This document shows positions 12,415 through 24,581 of a stretch of DNA of 64,000 nucleotides, piece after piece; position 1 is the first letter of the stretch, and each line of letters opens with the position of its first letter. The notes below the pieces were generated by a model. That model was given only the letters and a program-made list of their open reading frames with translations, did not search any database and was not told the DNA's origin. Position numbers and translations under genes: made by a program. The DNA is from Sindora glabra (Eukaryota; Streptophyta; Magnoliopsida; Fabales; Fabaceae): positions 55,890,876 to 55,954,875 of the forward strand of contig CM035231.1 in NCBI GenBank assembly GCA_020226215.1. The letters run 5' to 3'.

Positions 12415-13224
12415 GTTTTAGATCCATGCTCATATTTGAATGAGTAAAATTTGTCGATGATTATTGTCTCTATATTTATTTATTAGAGGAGTAGTGTTAC
12501 TTCTGTTCTATCATTTCAATGTTGTAATTTCTATTTTCATTCTTACATCTTCTCACAAATGAATTAATTTTTTGTATAGATCACATTCTCTGTTATGTGG
12601 TATAATAGTTTTGAATTATTTTTAAGATAAAAATAGATTTATTTGGAATTGCAAAGTATAATGGGCACGTTTCATCAAATAATGAAAACTTAATTGTACA
12701 ATATAAATTTTGAGGGAATATAAGACATAAATTATAAGTTTTTCAATGAATATGTAATACTGTAGATTCCGTAGTCACACTAATTAAAAGGGCCAAATGG
12801 CAGTGCTCACACTTGAATAGTATCAGCCAATAAGGCTATTTTCATCCTCATACATGTATCTTCTCTCATTCTCTTGCATATATCTTCTTCGTGGCAAAAA
12901 TTGAATTTCTCTCTACTCCACACAATTTAGAGGGTGTAGCAAGGGCATATCCAATTTTGGATGAGTTTACATTAATTAGTCATTTAATTAGCATAAAATT
13001 ACATAAAAAATTAACTTCTACAAAAGTAAAAAAAAAATACATAAATTCTTTGATTGATCATTAATTTTTAAAATCAAAGAAATAGACTTTTTGAAGAATT
13101 TTTCTATTTATAAAATAAAAGAAGTTATTTATCCATCTCTTCCTAAATAAAAATAACACTCTGTAAAAAATTTTAATTCTCATGATTAACTAAACAACCT
13201 TTTATACTTTCTCAAAAATTCACA
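12415..13224. other. AT-rich spacer, no gene seen
   Basis: Mostly AT-rich, with short pyrimidine-rich patches near 12,840-12,930. No open frame or repeat structure that I can support. Confidence 0.5.
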
Positions 13225-16195
13225 CACTATAACAAAAAAGACCTTTAGCGGCGACATTTGTCGTCGTTGAAGAGCGTTCGGTCATCGCTAAAAGAAAAAG
13301 TCGTCGCTGAAAACATCGTCGGTATAACTTCGTGCCTGAAACGACCATTAGTGATGACATTTTGTCATCGCTAAAAGTAGCTTTAGCGACGACAATTGTT
13401 ATCGCTGAAAGTCCAAAGTTTAGCGGTGATGACTATCATCGCTGAAAGCTCCAGCTTCAGCAATGACGATTGTTGTCACTGAAAGCTGGAGCTTCAACGA
13501 TGATAGTTGTCGTCGCTGAAAGTTGTGCTTTCAATGACTATAATTGTCATCGCTGAAAGTTGCGCTTTCAACGACTACAATTGTCGACACTGAAAAGTTA
13601 GGCTTCGGTGACGATATTGTCATCGCTGAAAGTCGTCTTCAACGACAACATTCTGCCCTATAGCGACAACAATGTCGTCGCTAAAGGTTTTTTAAATTTT
13701 TTAAAAAAAAATTAAATTCAAATTGTCATTATGGTATATTTCAAACAATATATTATATTTAACAATTATTATTCAACACCTATTCTTTATTTTAATTAAT
13801 TTGAATTGCTCAATATCTTTTTTAAATTTAATTTAATGTAAATTATACAATTATAATACATTAATAGTATTAATAATAATGTCTAATAATTTGTTCCAAC
13901 ATAAAAAAAAATTAATACTCATAAAGCAATTGTGTATAAAAAAATTAATACTCATATGAATAAATTATATATACACCATCCATGTAAGTGTGTACACATA
14001 AAAAATATAAAGATACATATACAGAATATACTATGGGGAAAAGAGGTGTAAATATGCTGATGCACCATCATCATCGTCATCATCGTCATCATCATCATCA
14101 TCCTAGCAACGAGGATAATAAAACGACAATGGAGGCTAAGATGGACCAGGTGGCTAAGCAGCAAATGCAGGTGCAAATCTACTCAACCCAGATGGTGTAG
14201 CAGTAGCAAATGGAGGCTGTGGTAAGACGATATCCTATTGTTTAAGGATCAAGGTCATCTCAGTAAGGTAAGTCCTAAGCTACTGCTGCTACTGCTCTTG
14301 AATCAACCGTTGGCTCTTATAAATTATTAGGCATAGAAACTTTTCAAATTTCTATTATGGTATGGTCATTTTGATTATTTTATCAGGAAGTTTTTTCATA
14401 AGAATTATTATATATATTTTTATACAACTCCAATATGTCACATGTTAGTATAATTAAATAATAATATTTATCATTATAACATTGAAAGAAAGTAAGAGGA
14501 TGCTATCACAGAATAGGGAACCATTGTTTGTCAATATTTCTGTTGATCTAATTCTAAACAAATTAAATAATTTTCATCATTTATATAATTTTCAAATTAT
14601 ATTTTAACTTTAGCTATTAGAATTATGTAGATTGGACTTAAAAAATATTTCACCGTACATTTTTTTTTAGTTTCATAAGCTATTCATTAATGTAATGTTA
14701 TTGTAACTTTAGCTATTAGAATTATGTACATAACATATATTTTCTATACAAATTAAGAAATGTTTCGTAATTTTCAAAAATTTACATTTTCTTATTTTGA
14801 AAATTAATTTTTAATCCAGTTAAAAATTCAAGATACATAGTAGTTGAAATTGTAAATAAAAAAAATTAATCAGTTAATGACAAAATTGACATTGAAAATA
14901 ATAAAATATAATTCAAAAATTATATAAACTATATTTATTTTAGTTATGTTTAGGGTTTAGCTTTAAAAAATAATTTTAACAAATAAATTTTGAAAATCAA
15001 TCAATTATAAATTTTATAATTTTAAAAGAAAAAAAGTAAATTTAGTTTTATCCAAGAAGGGGGTGATTTTCATGCAGACTTCCTGATTTTTTGAATTTTT
15101 TTTTTATATAATGTAAATAGTATAATTTGGATTGTTAGGGTTTGATTTCATGTGATCTCGAGTTTAATTAATTTTTTTTATTATGCGATCTAAATAGTAT
15201 AATTTGAATTGTTAAGTTTCAATCTCAATTAAAAAAGAGATTATATTATTATAATCTCTTATTTTCTAAGATATATTTACATACTTATTCTAGTTTTCTA
15301 TCTTACATTATTTCAACGAATCTAGTCATTTTGAAGTTTCCTAAATTGCATCATAAATTTTAGATTTTGTGGATAAAATATCATAACTATTTTATCTTAT
15401 ATTAGTCTAACTGAATAATCTATACATATATTATATACTACAAAGTTATAATTTAAGGGATACATAATAATAACAAAATTTATATTTACAAATTTTATGC
15501 TAAATTAAATTTACATAAATAAATTTAAAATTTACAACATGCAAAACTAAATAATACAAAGTTTCATATTAAATTAAACATACTATCAACTCTATTAATT
15601 CATTGCAAACTATTTTAGTAAATTAAATATAACATTTTACAATTAAAATATTATAAATTTTAGTTCACGTATCTCAATGGTAAAAATCTACTGATCAACT
15701 CTGAATGCTCTCCACGAACAAAGATAAGTGCTAATAATAACTAACAAATTAAGATATGCAATATACAAAATTAATACACATCAACATATATAAAAAATAA
15801 ATATACTAAAATAGAAAAAATTATAAGAGAAAGAGAAAGTTGGGAAACTTACCTCAGATCCAGATTCTCCAAACGTGCAAATAAAGAGAGGAAGAGGCGA
15901 CAAGGATTATATAGACGGACCTTTCACCGATGACAAAAAATTTTCGGTCATCGGTGAAGGGTCATCGCTGAAAGGTCCCCTTCAGCGACGACAAATGTCA
16001 TCACTGAAAGGCTGACCTTTCAATGACAACATTTGTCGTCACTGAAGTCCTGTCTCGAAAATCGAATAAGGCTTTCAGCAACAATAACTTCAGCGACAAC
16101 AAATGTTGTCACTGTAGGTTATCCTCAAAACTTGAGGCAAACGTTCAGCGACGACATTTGTAGTCATTGAAGGCTGGGCCTTTTCTCAATAAAAA
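13225..16195. mobile_element. Non-autonomous CACTA (En/Spm) transposon
   Basis: The left end starts CACTATAACAAAAAAGACC at 13,225, a typical CACTA terminus. Next to it (about 13,240-13,690) lie about a dozen degenerate repeats of a 'tttagcgacgaca..tgtcgtcgctgaaag' unit, each partly palindromic. A second block in similar style lies at about 15,920-16,175 near the other end. Such subterminal arrays are the binding sites of the TNPA-type transposase in the family. The right terminus is degraded: a phrase 'ggccttttctcaata' near 16,183 is the best counterpart of the left inverted repeat, so the right border is approximate. The interior has no transposase of meaningful length. Confidence 0.75.
13988..14200 (+). 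CDS. Small His-rich ORF inside the CACTA element
   Basis: A 70-codon open frame inside the CACTA element. Its middle (about residues 25-38) is a His/Arg run from a CAT/CAC trinucleotide repeat. The C-terminal part (about 42-70) is rich in Met, Gln and Lys ('EAKMDQVAKQQMQVQ'). Met/Gln-rich C-termini occur in plant En/Spm-type proteins, so this may be the decayed tail of a transposon protein. The base composition from about 14,040 to 14,330 is richer in GC than the surrounding element. I do not recognise it firmly, and expression is unproven. Confidence 0.3.
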   Translation: MCTHKKYKDTYTEYTMGKRGVNMLMHHHHRHHRHHHHHPSNEDNKTTMEAKMDQVAKQQMQVQIYSTQMV

Positions 16196-16199
16196 ACTT

Positions 16200-16400
16200 G
16201 TTTTTTTTATGAGAAACCAAATCATTCCTAATTCTGTATCGGCCAATTGGAGGAATCGAACAAACTTACAAGACATACGAGAGGGAGGATAGCTGGGGAT
16301 GGTGTTGAAATTAACGAGCATAAGCCACCAGAATAATTCCCACCAACACGGTAAGCCCTCCATGGTCACTGGTTAGGAAATTTCCCGTGGGGCTTACAAG
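16200..16400 (-). other. Possible exon fragment next to the CACTA end
   Basis: A GC-richer patch with a minus-strand open stretch from an ATG at 16,363. It reads a Trp-rich hydrophobic start ('MEGLPCWWELFWWLML') and then a Ser/Pro stretch. A GTAAGT splice-donor-like site lies about 90 nt downstream. This could be a truncated first exon cut by the transposon insertion, or chance. I do not recognise the peptide, and no second exon is visible. Confidence 0.2.
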
Positions 16401-16515
16401 AAGTTCAAATATTCACCATAAGTTTCTTCAAAAGAAAAAAAAAAAGGAAATAAAAATAAAAAATAAAAGAAGAGATATATAACTTTGGAAAACTAAAATC
16501 CTCTTTATATCTTTA

Positions 16516-16686
16516 ACACCAATGTTATATATGCTGAAATTTAAGATTACTGGATTCTAAATATAAATTAAAAGATATCAATTGATTAATTAAATAAATT
16601 TATAAAATTTTATTTAATAAATATAAAGGATTTAAAATATAATTTTAAATTATATTTTTAGTACATATAACATTTTTTATCTTTAA
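16516..16686. mobile_element. Short palindromic MITE, copy 1
   Basis: About 170 bp with inverted ends: 'aatgttatatatgctgaaat' on the left, and 'tttttagtacatataacatt' on the right. Related copies lie at about 28,180-28,357 and 29,795-29,965. The interior shares a phrase of the type 'aaataaatttataaaattt'. It is non-coding. Confidence 0.5.
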
Positions 16687-17429
16687 ATTTACTTTTTCTT
16701 TCTGTTCATGTAACATTTTTTATTTTTAAACCCATCTTCTCTTTTAATAGAGATATTTATATGCTTCACATATGATAGAATCCCTTGTAGCTAACTCTAC
16801 TCTATTTATTTTGCCGTTGATTGGTGTGTGTGTAACTGTATTGAATGTCAACTTATAATTGATGTTATGTAATACACAATCATATTCCAAAAAAAAAAAA
16901 TGAACACAGGGGATATGGGTATGGAATTTAACAATAGAATAACTTTTTTATTTTTAAATAGTCAGAATAATAATGCATTGTATACATACATAATTTTGAA
17001 CTTAAATTTTAAATATGATACAAAGTAAAACTTCTAATATAATATCAGGTTTACTCCACTAAAATATTGGTTAGAACAACAATTTTTTGTACATAGAAAA
17101 ATGAGAGTGGCGAGTTAGATAAATTTGAGGTTTGTAAATGTATAATAAATACATATCATATTTTCAATTAAAAGATGAAATTCTGCAAGCTAATATAAAA
17201 GACCCTCTCATATACATATCAGATACCATATGAATTTAACTGTAAACTGACACATATGTGACATTAACTGCTATTGGTTAATATAGTAACACGTGATTCA
17301 CCAAGGATTTCTTTCTTTCTTTCTTTCTTTTTCCTCTTTTATTTATTTATTTTTCCCCGGAAGGATTTCTACTATTCTAATGGAGACAATTCCATAAGAT
17401 GGGCTGAGTTATAGCCACTGCTGCTTAAA

Positions 17430-18560
17430 TGGGAAAGACATTTACAGCAGCCCAATCAAATTGCATATCTATAAGCTTCCTTCTTAGATAGGCCTCCATA
17501 CATTTTCAGCCCATTAAGCTCTCATGAAACAGGCATAGGCCCAGTATTTCAGCGGCAAGTTGGGCTACATCTAAAGCAGAATGAGTAGATCACTTCCAGG
17601 CTTGCTTTCAAATTTCAACAAATAATTTTTCGTATTTATTTATCTCTTAAGACCAATGAAAAAAACAAAAATACAATTTGGCTATTTGTTTTGTTAAGAA
17701 ACCATTTTTAAAAAAAATTATATACTTTTTTTATAATAATAAAAATAGTTAAATCATTAAACATACGTATAAAAATCAAATATTGAACTTTAAATATAAC
17801 AAAAGATATGAAACTACTTAAAAATATCGAATACTACTTAAATTAAAAATTATCAACAAAAAGAATTTGTATACTTGTTTAAAGTAAAAGTACAACATGC
17901 TACTTCTATATCTTAATTAAAATATAATATAAAATTTAATATTATATATAATAAAAAATAACTCTTTTTTAAAATAAAATATATTATTTTCTAATATGCT
18001 TTTAATATTAAATAGATTGAATATTTTTAATTATTTTAATATTTTATAATTATATTACTAAAAAAAAGTTCCACTAAAAAGAAATGAAGCCTTCATTTAA
18101 TTTCAACTGCCAAAGGAAAAAGGAATGGCCAAAAGCTGGCAAAGAAAATGATGGTCAAATTTATCCTTCATTTTGAATGGCAACTAAGCAAATGATTAAT
18201 GTCTTTTTATGTAATTCTAATTATAGTATTAATAAATATTTACAACTATACACATGATTATGACCAAGTGCCCTTATCTCAAATGATTATGATCATTGAT
18301 TGTTTTGGTCACACTCAAAATTTAGGTTATCATTTATTTTCCGAGTTCCCTTCAGATTCAAGGGGTGTTTTAACGGATGACTGTGCAGGTATTTCTTTCA
18401 TTTATAAATCTCTTTTTCTTACCCCACAAAAAAAAAAAAAATGTTAACACAGATTGAAATTTAGACTTCATCTCCCCCGAATTTCCCAAATTTTTTTCTA
18501 TTTTTTATGGATTTTCTAAAGTTTTAAACATGTCCCACAATTCTATTTTTATCCCTTTTT
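17430..18560. repeat. Segmental direct repeat, copy 1
   Basis: This matches 23,360-24,025 in the same orientation. The first block, about 17,440-17,600, pairs with 23,370-23,530 (both have 'cagcagcccaatcaaa' and 'tagcttccttct'-type phrases). The second block, about 18,085-18,560, pairs with 23,585-24,025 (both have 'atggtcaaatttatccttca'). Copy 1 carries about 450 bp of extra AT-rich sequence between the blocks (17,630-18,080), probably an insertion. Copy 2 lies just upstream of the pectinesterase. Confidence 0.7.
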
Positions 18561-18744
18561 TAATGATTTGTTAAAATGCATCGTTAAAAAAAGTCAAATC
18601 ATATTTTTCAGTGGTTATGCCTGGTTATGTTCGAAATTGATTTCATATGTATATTCTTTGTTCTGCACGTGTCAGAAGAATTTGTGCAAGTTATAGATTT
18701 AGATTCTACCAAGTAGTTTGACCATTTTTTTAGAAAAACAATGT

Positions 18745-20835
18745 GAATTACCCCACCAATTACAGAGTGATTGAATTTTATTTCCAGAAACAATCAAATT
18801 ATTTTCTGAAATTATGTGAAATTTAAATTTTACTTATTGTTAGTAATTTAACGAAAAATATTAAAAAAATTATAAATTATCCCATTAACTATAGAATAAT
18901 TGCATTTTGCTCTCACTAACATTTAAAATTTACAAATTAAGTTCTTAATTATATAAAACTTGCTATTGATACTCAGTGTCTACTTAATTAACTTTTTCAT
19001 TAAATTACATGATTTTTAGAAAAAAATTTTAAGCATGAGTCATAATATTATAGTATATTATATTATCATATCTTTTTTATACATAATTCTTATATTATAT
19101 AATTAATAAAAATTAAATTAAATATATAAAATTTTAATTTAAGACTTGAAAATAAGTTACAAAATTATGTGCAAAAAATGATATAATAAATTAATGCATA
19201 ATGTTATTATAACTAATGTTTACTAGTATTAATTAACATTAGCTATCATGATTCGATTTTTTTTTCATTGAATTAATTGCTCATTCAATAAAATATGGAC
19301 CGAAAATATGAAGTGAATAAATGAAGTAAATACAAAATTTATATTACATAAAAAAATAAAAAATTTAATATTTTCATTTTATATGATCATATTCAATTTA
19401 GTTTTAACACTATAATAATTATAACAATGATGAACAATAATTTCTATTTTGCCTTTTAATTTTTTTTTTACAATTCACTTCATTTAAATTTTAATAATTA
19501 TATAACTTATGAGTTATTTTTATTTTATTCCTTTAAAATTTATAATTTGTTATAATATTTATATTTAGACTAATATATCAAAAATAAATTATATTAGTTA
19601 ATAAATTTACTTTATTTATATTTTTCCCAAAAAAATATAAAAATTCTTTTCAAAAATTAAAATAAACATTCATTAAAATTAATTTCCTATCATAAAAAAT
19701 GCCTAACCAGTGTAAATTTTTAGGAAAGATTGAACAAAATTTTAGATTATCATATTTTATATAACATTACACATTTATTTGAATAAAAATTAGTTGTCTC
19801 TCAAATCCTTGTACCATATTAATTTGAAATCAAATTTTATCTAACCATTGTTTGCTACTAAATTACACACTTCCCTCCTAAATGAGTTTATCATTTTGAG
19901 TTTTCCACTTCCCTTTTAAAGTTTTATTAAAAAAAGTCTAGCAAATAAAGTAAATTTTCTAATTAATATAATATTTTTTAAATATATATATATTAGTCTA
20001 AATATAAGTATTACAATAAATTGTAAATTTTAAAGAAATAAAATAAAGATAATTCATAAACTATATAATTATCAAATTTTAAATAAAATAAATTAAAAAA
20101 ATTCAAAGGACAAAATAAAAATTATCATTCATCACTACTATAATCATTGTGATGTTAAAATTAAATTGAATATGATTATATATAATGAAAATATTAAGTT
20201 TTTTGGTCTTTTTTATATAACATAACATTTGTATTTACCTTATTTCTTTACTTAATATTTTTAGTCCATATTTTATGAAATAAGCAACTAATTCGATGAA
20301 AAAAAATTGAATAGTGACAATTAATATTAAGTAACACTAGTAAATATGAATTACAATATTATTATATATTAATTTATTATGTCATTTTTTGCACATAATT
20401 TTGCAGCTCATTTTTAAGTCTTTAATTAAAATTTTATATATTTAATTTAATTTTTGTTAATTATATAGCATAAAAATTATGCAAAAAATGATGTGACAAT
20501 TTAACATATTGTAATATTATGACTCATGCTTAAATTTTTTTAAAAAAATTATGTAATTTAATGAAAATATTAATTAAGTAGATAATGAGTATTAATCGTA
20601 AGTTCTATATAATTAAAGGTTTAATCTATAAATTTTAAATGTTAATAGGAGTAAAATGCAATTATACCATAGTTGGAAGGGATAATTCGTAATTTTTCTT
20701 AATATTTTCTGTTAAATTACTAATGATGAGGTAAAAATCAAGTTTTGCATAATTTCAAAAAATAATTTTCTTATTTTTATAGTTCATGGAACTAAAATTC
20801 AACCGAGAATAATTTGCATTTTTAAATTTTTCTGC
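18745..20835. mobile_element. 2.1-kb foldback element, long inverted repeats
   Basis: Two arms of roughly 850-890 bp (about 18,745-19,640 and 19,935-20,835) are inverted copies of each other around a loop of about 300 bp. Matching marks run from outside to centre. 'gattgaattttatttcc' near 18,769 pairs with the complement near 20,800. 'aagcatgagtcataatatta' near 19,033 pairs with 'taatattatgactcatgctt' near 20,512. 'tttagactaatat' near 19,565 pairs with 'atattagtctaaat' near 19,989. There is no coding capacity. The style, AT-rich with gene-length arms, fits a non-autonomous foldback or MULE-type element. A transcript through it would form a long hairpin. Confidence 0.7.
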
Positions 20836-22300
20836 GTGGATATTTTATTCCTACCAATGTTTTGAAACTCAACGTGACTCGCATCATCCGTCATCCACTC
20901 CAACTGATGGAATCAAAATTAGGATATAAAACAACTTGATTTAAACTATTAATTCAGATTAGGAATTGATCAGAATTGAATCAGCCGAAACTGATATAAA
21001 CTTGCTGACCTGAACCGCTATCCGGTTCATATCCGGACGGGTTCAATCATAAAAATTAAATTTGCAGCTTGACCGACGAAGGAGTCAAGCCACTGCTACA
21101 GTGCTATAGTCCCCCGGCGCTGCCACTCCGTCGCCGCTATTTCTATGTATATGCTATCCAAATTTTATTATACTATCTAAATTTTATTTATATACATAAT
21201 GTTGTATTATATCATTATATATTTATCATATTTACATGTTAATTATCTATTATTACTCATCTTATGTTCATATGCATATATTTATTATCATTTCGAGCAC
21301 AACTTTAATATTTAATTATCATGTATTTATACTAATTAATTTAATTATTATGTATTTATATTTTTTTATGTTTTATAATTTATATACACAATTGTAAATT
21401 ATATACACATATATAATTTATAATTTTGTATATAAATAAAATATGTTAATTGGTTTAACCATTTAATTTAACGTATCTATTCATTTTAGCAAAGTGATGA
21501 TTAAATTGAATTTTAAAATTTAGTTCTTACTATTTAATAAGATTGTTTTAAATTGTAGTCGAGATGAAATTTTTTTCCATTTTTTATTTTCTCATAGTTA
21601 TGCCTTAACTCTATTATTTCATATCATATATCTTTATTTTCATTCATATACCAAAATATGTAATTACCACCATTTAAGATAATCCTATTTGTGATATTTT
21701 TATATATGTCAAATTACACTCACTACCTTAAAATTTAATCTAACTACATTCATATTTTTTCAATTTTCAGAAATATATAGTCACTTTCTTTATTTTTTAA
21801 AAATAAAATAAATGAGTGTATGTTAAAAATAGAGGGTAGAGAAAGTGAATACACATAAAATAAAAAATTAGCATATATTTTTGAAAATATAAGGGATATA
21901 AGTATAATTAAACTTTAAAAAAGGAAATTGTAACTTGCTCTTATAAATGATTTGTTCTAATTTTATATACCAATAATAATATGTTTGATAAAAATGTGTA
22001 GCATAGTCTAAGTGATTTGATATTTTATCGGAACCAAAGTAAGACCAAAGTTTGAAGCAAGTGTATAAACTATATGTACCATCATACCCTTAAATTCAAT
22101 AGTAGATGAAATTTTATTTCAACATATCAATTCCCAACTAATATAAGAAACTCTTACATATATAACAAATTAAATATTATGTCAAATCAATAATCAACTG
22201 AGTCATATCTGTGCTTAAGTATTATTGCTTAATTGTACTATGTTTTAGTTCTTGATCGGTTTCATAATATGGATGCATTCCCCATTTTTTTAGATTTTTT
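20836..22300. other. AT-rich spacer with small repeat remnants
   Basis: No gene. A short GC-richer patch lies at about 21,000-21,140 and contains 'ccggttcatatccggacggg'. Related 'cggttcaaccaattaaaccg'-style phrases recur near 38,900 and 52,130-52,200, suggesting a dispersed repeat. About 21,715-21,915 holds an imperfect inverted repeat of roughly 200 bp, probably a small MITE. Confidence 0.4.
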
Positions 22301-22911
22301 TTTGTCATAAAACATATTCTTCCATTGAATGACAAGGGCAAAATCCCCAAATTGCATCAGAGAGGAACATATGGCAACCTATTAAAATATACAATATAAA
22401 AAAAAATAGATTCCTTTACTAAAGGCTAAAATCACATCACATATAAACTAAAAATCTAGATCCAATCCACAAAGATAAAAAAAGAAAAGACCCCATCAAT
22501 TTAATAAATTCAATCCTTATCATTTTGACCAATTTAAAATCTTGTAATTGAAGTTCAAATAATCAGCTTAGAAGAAATTTGTATCAATAGGAGCTTCTAT
22601 AAAATTAAGTTGAAAAGGATCTCTGTAAATGAGACACAAAATATCTCTATAAAAGGAAAATGTGGCAGGCTTCATTTTAAAAGAATAAAAAAAGAAGAAA
22701 ACATTATACAAAAATTTAGATCTCACTCTGTAAGTGATGGAGAACTATACATAGAAATCTAACTAAATATGATGTTAATCGCGGAGAAACAGAGCTGATA
22801 GAGCGGAGAAGTAGGAAAAATATTACACGCAGTCAGTTCAAGGGCTTCGATACTTGCTGGAAAATAATGAAGACAAGATAAAGATTATAAGGTGGGCTGA
22901 GGTACCCAACC

Positions 22912-23358
22912 ATAACCCTAAATATATTTAAAAATAAGATTTCATTTCATTTTTAAATGAAAATTTTTAAAATAGTATTTAACTTTAAATAAAATATTAT
23001 TTTATTTATAATTTTTATTTTAATTATATTTGTAGCATTATGAAATCCATCAAATTAGTAAAGATTTCATTAAAATTTATTTTATTTAACCTACAACACA
23101 AATTATGAAAAAAAATTATCTCTTTTTAACATTATTTTTATCATAATGTTATCAAATTTTATTTTTTAATTAAATTTCATGTATCTTTTAATACTTTTCA
23201 AGAAAATGAATATATTTATAAATGAATTGAAATCACTATTTTTGAAAAAAAAATAAAAATAAAATTTATAAATAAATAAATTAAAATCAATTATATTAAT
23301 TCTATTAAAATGAAATGAAATAAATTCTAAAAAACATTTATGCGAAACAAACCCTAAG
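22912..23358. mobile_element. Probable MITE of about 445 bp
   Basis: The left part carries 'gatttcatttcattttta' (about 22,940). The right part carries the inverted counterpart 'aaaatgaaatgaaataaa' (about 23,308), ending in 'gaaacaaaccctaag'. The interior is AT-rich and non-coding. The end style resembles the larger insertion in pectinesterase intron 1. No target duplication was verified. Confidence 0.4.
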
Positions 23359-23359
23359 C

Positions 23360-24025
23360 GGCAAAGACAATAACCAGCAGCCCAATCAAACTACATATAT
23401 AATAGCTTCCTTCTCAGATAGACCTTCTTTCGTTTGAAGCCCATTAAACATAAACCCAGTATTCCAGTTGCAAATTGGGCCACGCCTAAAGGAGGATCCA
23501 TACAGACCTTTTTCCCCACTTGGTTTCAATTTTCAAAAAACTGAATTTCCTGTTCATATATCAAAAGAAAAAAATGAAAAATGGCACGCTTCATTTTCAG
23601 TGGGCAAAGGAAAATGGAATCCGTTATTTTCAAAGGGAATGGCCAAAAGTTGGCGAAGAAAAGGAATGGTCAAATTTATCCTTCATTTTGAGAGGCAGCT
23701 AAACCAATGATTAATGTTTCTTACACAATTCTAGTATTAATAAATATTTACAACCTTATCTCAAACGATTATGATCATTCATTATTTTGGCCAAACTCAA
23801 CGTTTGGATTATCATGTCTTCTTTGAGCCCACTTGGAATTTAGAGAGTGTTTTAACTGATAATTATGCAGATGTTTCTTTGTTAATTTTTTTTTCTTGAA
23901 AAAAAAGGTATGGATTGAAGTTTAGACTTCAACTCAGGTGAATTTCTCTATTTTTTCTGATTTTTTGTGAATTTATTTTTATATTTCATGCATATTTCAT
24001 AATTCTATTTTTGGCCTTTCTTTTG
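23360..24025. repeat. Segmental direct repeat, copy 2
   Basis: This is the partner of 17,430-18,560, in direct orientation and about 5.9 kb downstream. It is the more compact copy, lacking the AT-rich insert of copy 1. It contains overlapping open stretches (for example 23,468-23,710), but these have no recognisable similarity and are not conserved as a frame in copy 1, so I do not call a gene. Confidence 0.7.
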
Positions 24026-24329
24026 AATATTGTTTTTTATTCTAACTTTTTTTAAATAATTTTGATATTAATTTTTTTATTATTATGATTCTAAATATTA
24101 TTTTTTAAAAAATTATTATATTATTCTTATATCAATATATATTATTTTTCTACAAAAAAATTCAACTAAATAAATCGATCTTTAAATTAGAAGTAAATTA
24201 ATCACTTCATTGAAGTTCAAGATGATATTAATATATTTTTAATTTTAGTTGCCTCGTGTGATTTGAATCTAACATATAAATTGTTAAAATATATCGATCT
24301 TTGAGTCAACTCAAAAAATAAAAATTGCG

Positions 24330-24337
24330 TATAAAAA
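24330..24337 (+). promoter_or_regulatory. Candidate TATA box for the pectinesterase
   Basis: TATAAAAA lies 245 nt before the pectinesterase ATG. If used, it implies a leader of about 210 nt. The leader is rich in C and CT runs (poly-C at about 24,479-24,488, CT repeats at about 24,542-24,562), which is common in plant 5'UTRs. No transcript supports this. Confidence 0.4.
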
Positions 24338-24581
24338 CATTTTTTAGTGAGAAAAATACTCACAAACTGATTTCTCTAAAATAACCCTAACTATCCACCC
24401 AAACTCTTCAGCCGCCACGTCCCTCGCATTTTCTTTCGCATAGTATGGCACACTACAATGAAAAAAACACCCAGCTCCCCCCCCCCCCTCCATCACCCAT
24501 GTACGTATATTCAGTATTCTAACATCACCCCCACCACCACGTTCTCTCTCTCCCCCTCTCTTAACTGTCCCGTAGTCCACG

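Noticed and set aside
13952..14176. 74-codon minus-strand frame with a Met-rich run
   Set aside because: It is the antisense reading of the CAT/CAC repeat in the His-rich frame and has no independent support.
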